Assembly: GCA_012522875.1 (NCBI GenBank)
Contig: JAAYJP010000238.1
Location: 1-19,265, forward strand
Length of the DNA: 19,265 bases
Source: Clostridiales bacterium
GTDB taxonomy: Bacteria > Bacillota > Clostridia > Christensenellales > Aristaeellaceae
Direction of reading: 5' to 3'
Part shown: one piece after another, positions 16,603 through 19,265 of the stretch
Layout: the number at the start of each line of letters is the position of its first letter
How positions within the stretch are numbered: the stretch's first letter is position 1
The notes under the pieces: generated by a model
Told to the model about the DNA's origin: nothing
What the model saw: the letters and a program-made list of their open reading frames with translations, nothing else
Database searches by the model: none
Made by a program: the position numbers and the translations under genes

Positions 16603-17934
16603 TTATTCTACGACAACATCCAGGTTATCGGCGACATTTTGCTTGAACAGCGCAATCGCCTCGTCCCGGCTGATCTGGCCGGAGGTATACATCCGGACAC
16701 TGTCGCGCCAGTAGCGGTTGATGGTCTCGTCGTACTGGGTCATGTTCTTGCCGTTGGCGAACTCGTTGGCAGGTACGAACACATCAAACATGTTCTGGCC
16801 GCCCAGGAACTCCAGGGAACCGTCGGACATGGCCATGACAACACCGGAAGCGACCGTGTCCTTGGTGCCGCCCTCGCCATAGAGTGTTCCGTTGGCCCAG
16901 TGATACTGCAGGCCGGTTTCTGATGCATCAAGGGTGATCCAGTTGATGAGTTCCCCGACTGCTTCCTTCTTTTCAGTGGAGGCATTGGCCAGCAGCCAGG
17001 TGCCGCCCCAGAAGAAACCAACGGGGGGGGCGCATACAGCCCAGTCGCCGTAAGTGCCTTCGCCGGGTGCGGTGCCGCCGGAGTTGCCGGCCATCACGTA
17101 GTTGATCAGCCAGGCGGGGCCGAAGAAGCCGAAGATGCCCTTGGCGCCTTCACCCTTCATGTCTGCGAACCAGGCGTCAGTCCAGTCCTGGGTATCGTTG
17201 TACAGATCATTTTCTTTCAGGAGCATTGAGATGTCAATGAACTCCTCGCGATTGGGATCAAGGTTCAGTTTTCCATCTACGACCCAGCCGAGTTCCGAGC
17301 TGTTTTCCACGGCATGCCAGATATCGCCGTCGCCGGAGACGATGCCATAGCCTTTTTCCTTGAGGGCTTCAGCCGCTTCAAAGAACTTGTCCCAGCCGGG
17401 ACCCACTTTGGCGCCGATCTCAGCAGGGTCATCGGTGCCGAAGACTTCTTTGGCGATGGAACGGCGGTAGATGAACGCGCCGCCGGTGGCCTGATAGCCA
17501 AGCGCCACCAGGTCGCCATTGGGGTTGGTGCCGATATCCACAGTATACTGTGCGATTTCTGCAGTCTCAACAGCAGAAACATCAATGCCCAGATCTTTGT
17601 AGGGGGCGGCGTAGCTGGACGCGTCACCCTGGCTGTATTTCAGGATAAACGCGGCTTCAGCGCAGTAGATATCAGGGGCATCGGCGCCGCCGGCTGCCAG
17701 GGCCGCGTCCAGCGCGGGCTGATATGCGCCGTCGGTGGTGGCGATAATGGTGGTTTTGACATCATACTTCGCGGCAAATTCAGGGTTCAGTTCGAGGTAG
17801 CGGTCAAGCATCTTGGGAACTTCATCGGTAAATGCCCAGAGATTGATGGTTTGTTTCCCCTCAGCCAGTGCCGATGTAAGGCCCAGGCCTAACAAAAGGG
17901 ATAACACGAGCAACAGGGACAGGGTTTTTTTCAT
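16603..17934 (-). CDS. Extracellular carbohydrate-binding protein of an ABC importer, signal-peptidase-I type
   Basis: 443 residues, family 1-type solute-binding protein. After the signal peptide the protein has INLWAFTDEVPKMLDRYLE, DAPDIYCAEAAFILKYSQG near residue 85, and GGTWLLANASTEKKEAVGE followed by an LINWIT helix, all usual for this fold. The signal peptide (1-24) ends TSALA-EGK, a signal peptidase I site; there is no lipobox cysteine, so lipid anchoring is not predicted. The ATG follows GGAGAG at 9 nt. It is the first gene of the operon, about 93 nt from the predicted transcription start. A run of eight C residues on the coding strand (17023-17030) encodes part of CAPPVGFFWGG. The sugar is unknown; linkage to a GH3 enzyme suggests a xylo- or gluco-oligosaccharide. 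Confidence 0.95.
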   Translation of the reverse strand: MKKTLSLLLVLSLLLGLGLTSALAEGKQTINLWAFTDEVPKMLDRYLELNPEFAAKYDVKTTIIATTDGAYQPALDAALAAGGADAPDIYCAEAAFILKYSQGDASSYAAPYKDLGIDVSAVETAEIAQYTVDIGTNPNGDLVALGYQATGGAFIYRRSIAKEVFGTDDPAEIGAKVGPGWDKFFEAAEALKEKGYGIVSGDGDIWHAVENSSELGWVVDGKLNLDPNREEFIDISMLLKENDLYNDTQDWTDAWFADMKGEGAKGIFGFFGPAWLINYVMAGNSGGTAPGEGTYGDWAVCAPPVGFFWGGTWLLANASTEKKEAVGELINWITLDASETGLQYHWANGTLYGEGGTKDTVASGVVMAMSDGSLEFLGGQNMFDVFVPANEFANGKNMTQYDETINRYWRDSVRMYTSGQISRDEAIALFKQNVADNLDVVVE

Positions 17935-18034
17935 CTTGTTCTACTCTCCATTCTTTATTTTTTTCCGTTGTTCCAGACATCATAGATGCGGTAGCAGAGC
18001 CGGGTCCTTCTGTGATGTTTGTTACTTCGATTTG

Positions 18035-18063
18035 ATGGTAATTGTTAAAGCTGCGCTTGTCAA
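18035..18063 (-). promoter_or_regulatory. Promoter of the sugar ABC/GH3 operon
   Basis: On the minus strand TTGACA (18058-18063), 17 nt, then TACCAT (18035-18040). The -35 is perfect and the -10 matches at four of six positions, so the promoter may need help. The inverted repeat GCGCT-N7-AGCGC (18053-18069) is centred on the -35 and could be an operator. The predicted start near 18028 leaves a leader of about 93 nt. Confidence 0.65.
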
Positions 18064-18095
18064 TAGCGCGGTGCCGTCACGCAAGCGAAAACTAC

Positions 18096-18107
18096 GAAAA
18101 CGGTTTC
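18096..18107. promoter_or_regulatory. LacI-family / CcpA cre-like operator
   Basis: GAAAACGGTTTC is a near-perfect palindrome (one mismatched pair) around a central CG, the layout of LacI/GalR-family and cre sites. It fits 12 of 14 positions of the cre consensus TGNAANCGNWWWCA. It lies about 33 nt upstream of the -35 of the sugar operon, between that promoter and the capA-like gene. A CGAAAAC direct repeat (18086-18092 and 18095-18101) adjoins it. The cognate regulator is not in the window. Confidence 0.5.
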
Positions 18108-18125
18108 CTTAACAGGATTGGCTGC

Positions 18126-19199
18126 CTATTTTCCCTGAGTGACCGGGGCTGTTGGCGCCGGCACAAAAGGCTGCAGGGCGCCCACGCCTTCCACATAGGG
18201 GGCCAGCGTAAAAGGCGTGTCATGCTGTGCCAGTTCGATAACGGCCCGGGCGGCCTCCCCGCTTAGGATGACGGGCTGGTAGTTGTTGTAGTCCGGCATG
18301 CCGGAGGGGCTCACAGGAATCAGGTTCACCCGGTGGCCCAGATAACCCTCATCCCGGCTGAATGTTAAAGTCACCTGGGCAATGAGCGCCTGGGTGGCGC
18401 GGAGCTGGGCATTGCCGCCAAAAGAGAAATTGCCAAGCGAATAGACGACCGAGGCGCCGTCGATAATGTCCATCCCCTGAACAACATGGGGATGGTGCCC
18501 TACCACCACGGAGGCGCCGTTTTTCACATACCATTGGGCCAGGCGCTCCTGGCTCTTCACCCGCGCGGGATTGTATTCCATGCCAGCGTGCATCACCGCC
18601 ACGATGGCATCGCATCCCGCGTCCTTAAGGGTTTGGAGATCCTTTTGCATCCGGTCCCTGAAGCCGCCGAAGGTGGCGCTGTAAGCGCCGGTGAAGCCCA
18701 CCTTGAAACCCTCTTTCTCAAATATCCATGTGTTGGAAAGCATATTGGTGGCAGCAAACCAGGGCACGCCCACTTCCTCCAGCGCCGTGATGGTGCTCCT
18801 GAAGCCCTGGATGCCATAGTCAATAATATGGTTATTGCCCACAAACACCGCCTCTACGCTGCCCTCCGGCAGGATCCGGGCAAAATCGGTACTTGCCCGG
18901 AAGTTGTAGGTTTTGTCCGCCCGGTTGGCGGAATGGTTGTAAAACACGCCCTCCAGGTTGATGACCGTCACATCATCATGGGCAAAGAGCGACTGCACTT
19001 TTTTAAAGGGGTAGTCATATCCCCGGGCCCTGACAAAACTGTCAAAGGAAAGCAGGTTTCCACGGGTGTGCTCTTCGCTGCCCAGGGTGTTGTCCCCCGC
19101 CAGGGTGACCACCACATCCACCACATCCCCACCTGCATTCACCGGCAAATGGAAAAAGAAGACCAGGCAAACAAGCGCCAGAGCCAGGGTTCTTCGCAT
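18126..19199 (-). CDS. CapA-type (PGA_cap) metallophosphatase-fold protein, secreted
   Basis: 357 residues. An N-terminal signal peptide (MRRTLALALVCLVFFF core, likely cut after VNA at residue 22) is followed by one PGA_cap domain. The metal-site blocks are in family order: LAGDNTLG (33-40), VINLEGVF, VGNNHIIDYG, VAVMHAGMEYN and VVGHHPHVVQGMDII, then VVYSLGNFSFGG. CapA proteins take part in poly-gamma-glutamate synthesis or anchoring, but many stand-alone homologues in Clostridia have no capBC partners and an unknown role; none are seen here. The ATG at 19199 has GGAG 5 nt upstream, preferred over an in-frame GTG at 19214. No clear terminator follows, so transcripts could read into the sugar operon 190 nt downstream. 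Confidence 0.9.
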   Translation of the reverse strand: MRRTLALALVCLVFFFHLPVNAGGDVVDVVVTLAGDNTLGSEEHTRGNLLSFDSFVRARGYDYPFKKVQSLFAHDDVTVINLEGVFYNHSANRADKTYNFRASTDFARILPEGSVEAVFVGNNHIIDYGIQGFRSTITALEEVGVPWFAATNMLSNTWIFEKEGFKVGFTGAYSATFGGFRDRMQKDLQTLKDAGCDAIVAVMHAGMEYNPARVKSQERLAQWYVKNGASVVVGHHPHVVQGMDIIDGASVVYSLGNFSFGGNAQLRATQALIAQVTLTFSRDEGYLGHRVNLIPVSPSGMPDYNNYQPVILSGEAARAVIELAQHDTPFTLAPYVEGVGALQPFVPAPTAPVTQGK

Positions 19200-19229
19200 A
19201 CTGTCTCCAATCACAGCCGAGTTACCGGC

Positions 19230-19259
19230 ATCTTATCAAACAGCCCTCAGCCATGTCAA
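19230..19259 (-). promoter_or_regulatory. Promoter of the capA-like gene
   Basis: On the minus strand TTGACA (19254-19259), 18 nt, then TAAGAT (19230-19235). The predicted start near 19223 is about 24 nt before the ATG. The perfect -35 supports it; the -10 matches at four of six positions. Confidence 0.55.
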
Positions 19260-19265
19260 ACCACC

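Noticed and set aside
18086..18101. CGAAAAC direct repeat as the start of a CRISPR or iteron array
   Set aside because: Only two copies, 9 nt apart; it overlaps the LacI/cre-like palindrome and does not continue.

Overview
The window looks like a GC-rich member of the Bacillota, most likely class Clostridia. The basis is a full-length T-box riboswitch, the Gram-positive gene order spoVB-like flippase / yabN-type mazG / hup / rqcP (yabO), TTG starts behind strong Shine-Dalgarno sequences, and sugar-ABC permeases without their own ATPase. Genus cannot be read from the sequence. There are no rRNA or tRNA genes, CRISPR arrays, insertion sequences or phage genes.

Positions 1-9323, all on the minus strand, form a long housekeeping block read right to left: gyrB, gyrA, a SpoVB/YabM-type flippase, mazG, hup (HU), rqcP, a class I SAM methyltransferase of unknown target, and a metallophosphoesterase cut by the window edge. 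hup has its own consensus promoter inside the 3' end of mazG and a strong intrinsic terminator behind it, so it can be made as a short separate mRNA. Expression of rqcP and the genes after it would then need read-through of that terminator.

Positions 9324-9913 are the divergent control region. An extended -10 promoter serves gyrB on the minus strand. On the plus strand two candidate promoters lead into a complete T-box riboswitch: Stem I, a Stem IIA/B pseudoknot, and mutually exclusive antiterminator and terminator. Its specifier reads best as UGG (Trp). It controls a three-gene ABC importer on the plus strand (9914-12556: binding protein, permease, ATPase) of the TrpXYZ type, so tryptophan scarcity should switch on tryptophan uptake.

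Positions 12558-17934, minus strand, form a carbohydrate operon: binding protein, two MalF/MalG-type permeases, and a cytoplasmic GH3 beta-xylosidase/beta-glucosidase. A long perfect hairpin separates the binding-protein gene from the permeases. The promoter region (about 18035-18107) carries a LacI/CcpA-like palindrome and an inverted repeat over the -35. Positions 18126-19199 hold a secreted CapA-type (PGA_cap) metallophosphatase-fold protein with its own promoter at the right edge.

I see no clearly new multi-gene system. The points most worth following are: a GyrB carrying Asn at the position where Asp-to-Asn is a classical quinolone-resistance change; a tryptophan-binding protein whose lipobox cysteine is a serine one base change away; the hup transcription unit nested in a gyrase/flippase/MazG/RqcP block; and a methyltransferase translationally coupled to rqcP where yabP-yabQ-divIC stand in Bacillus.
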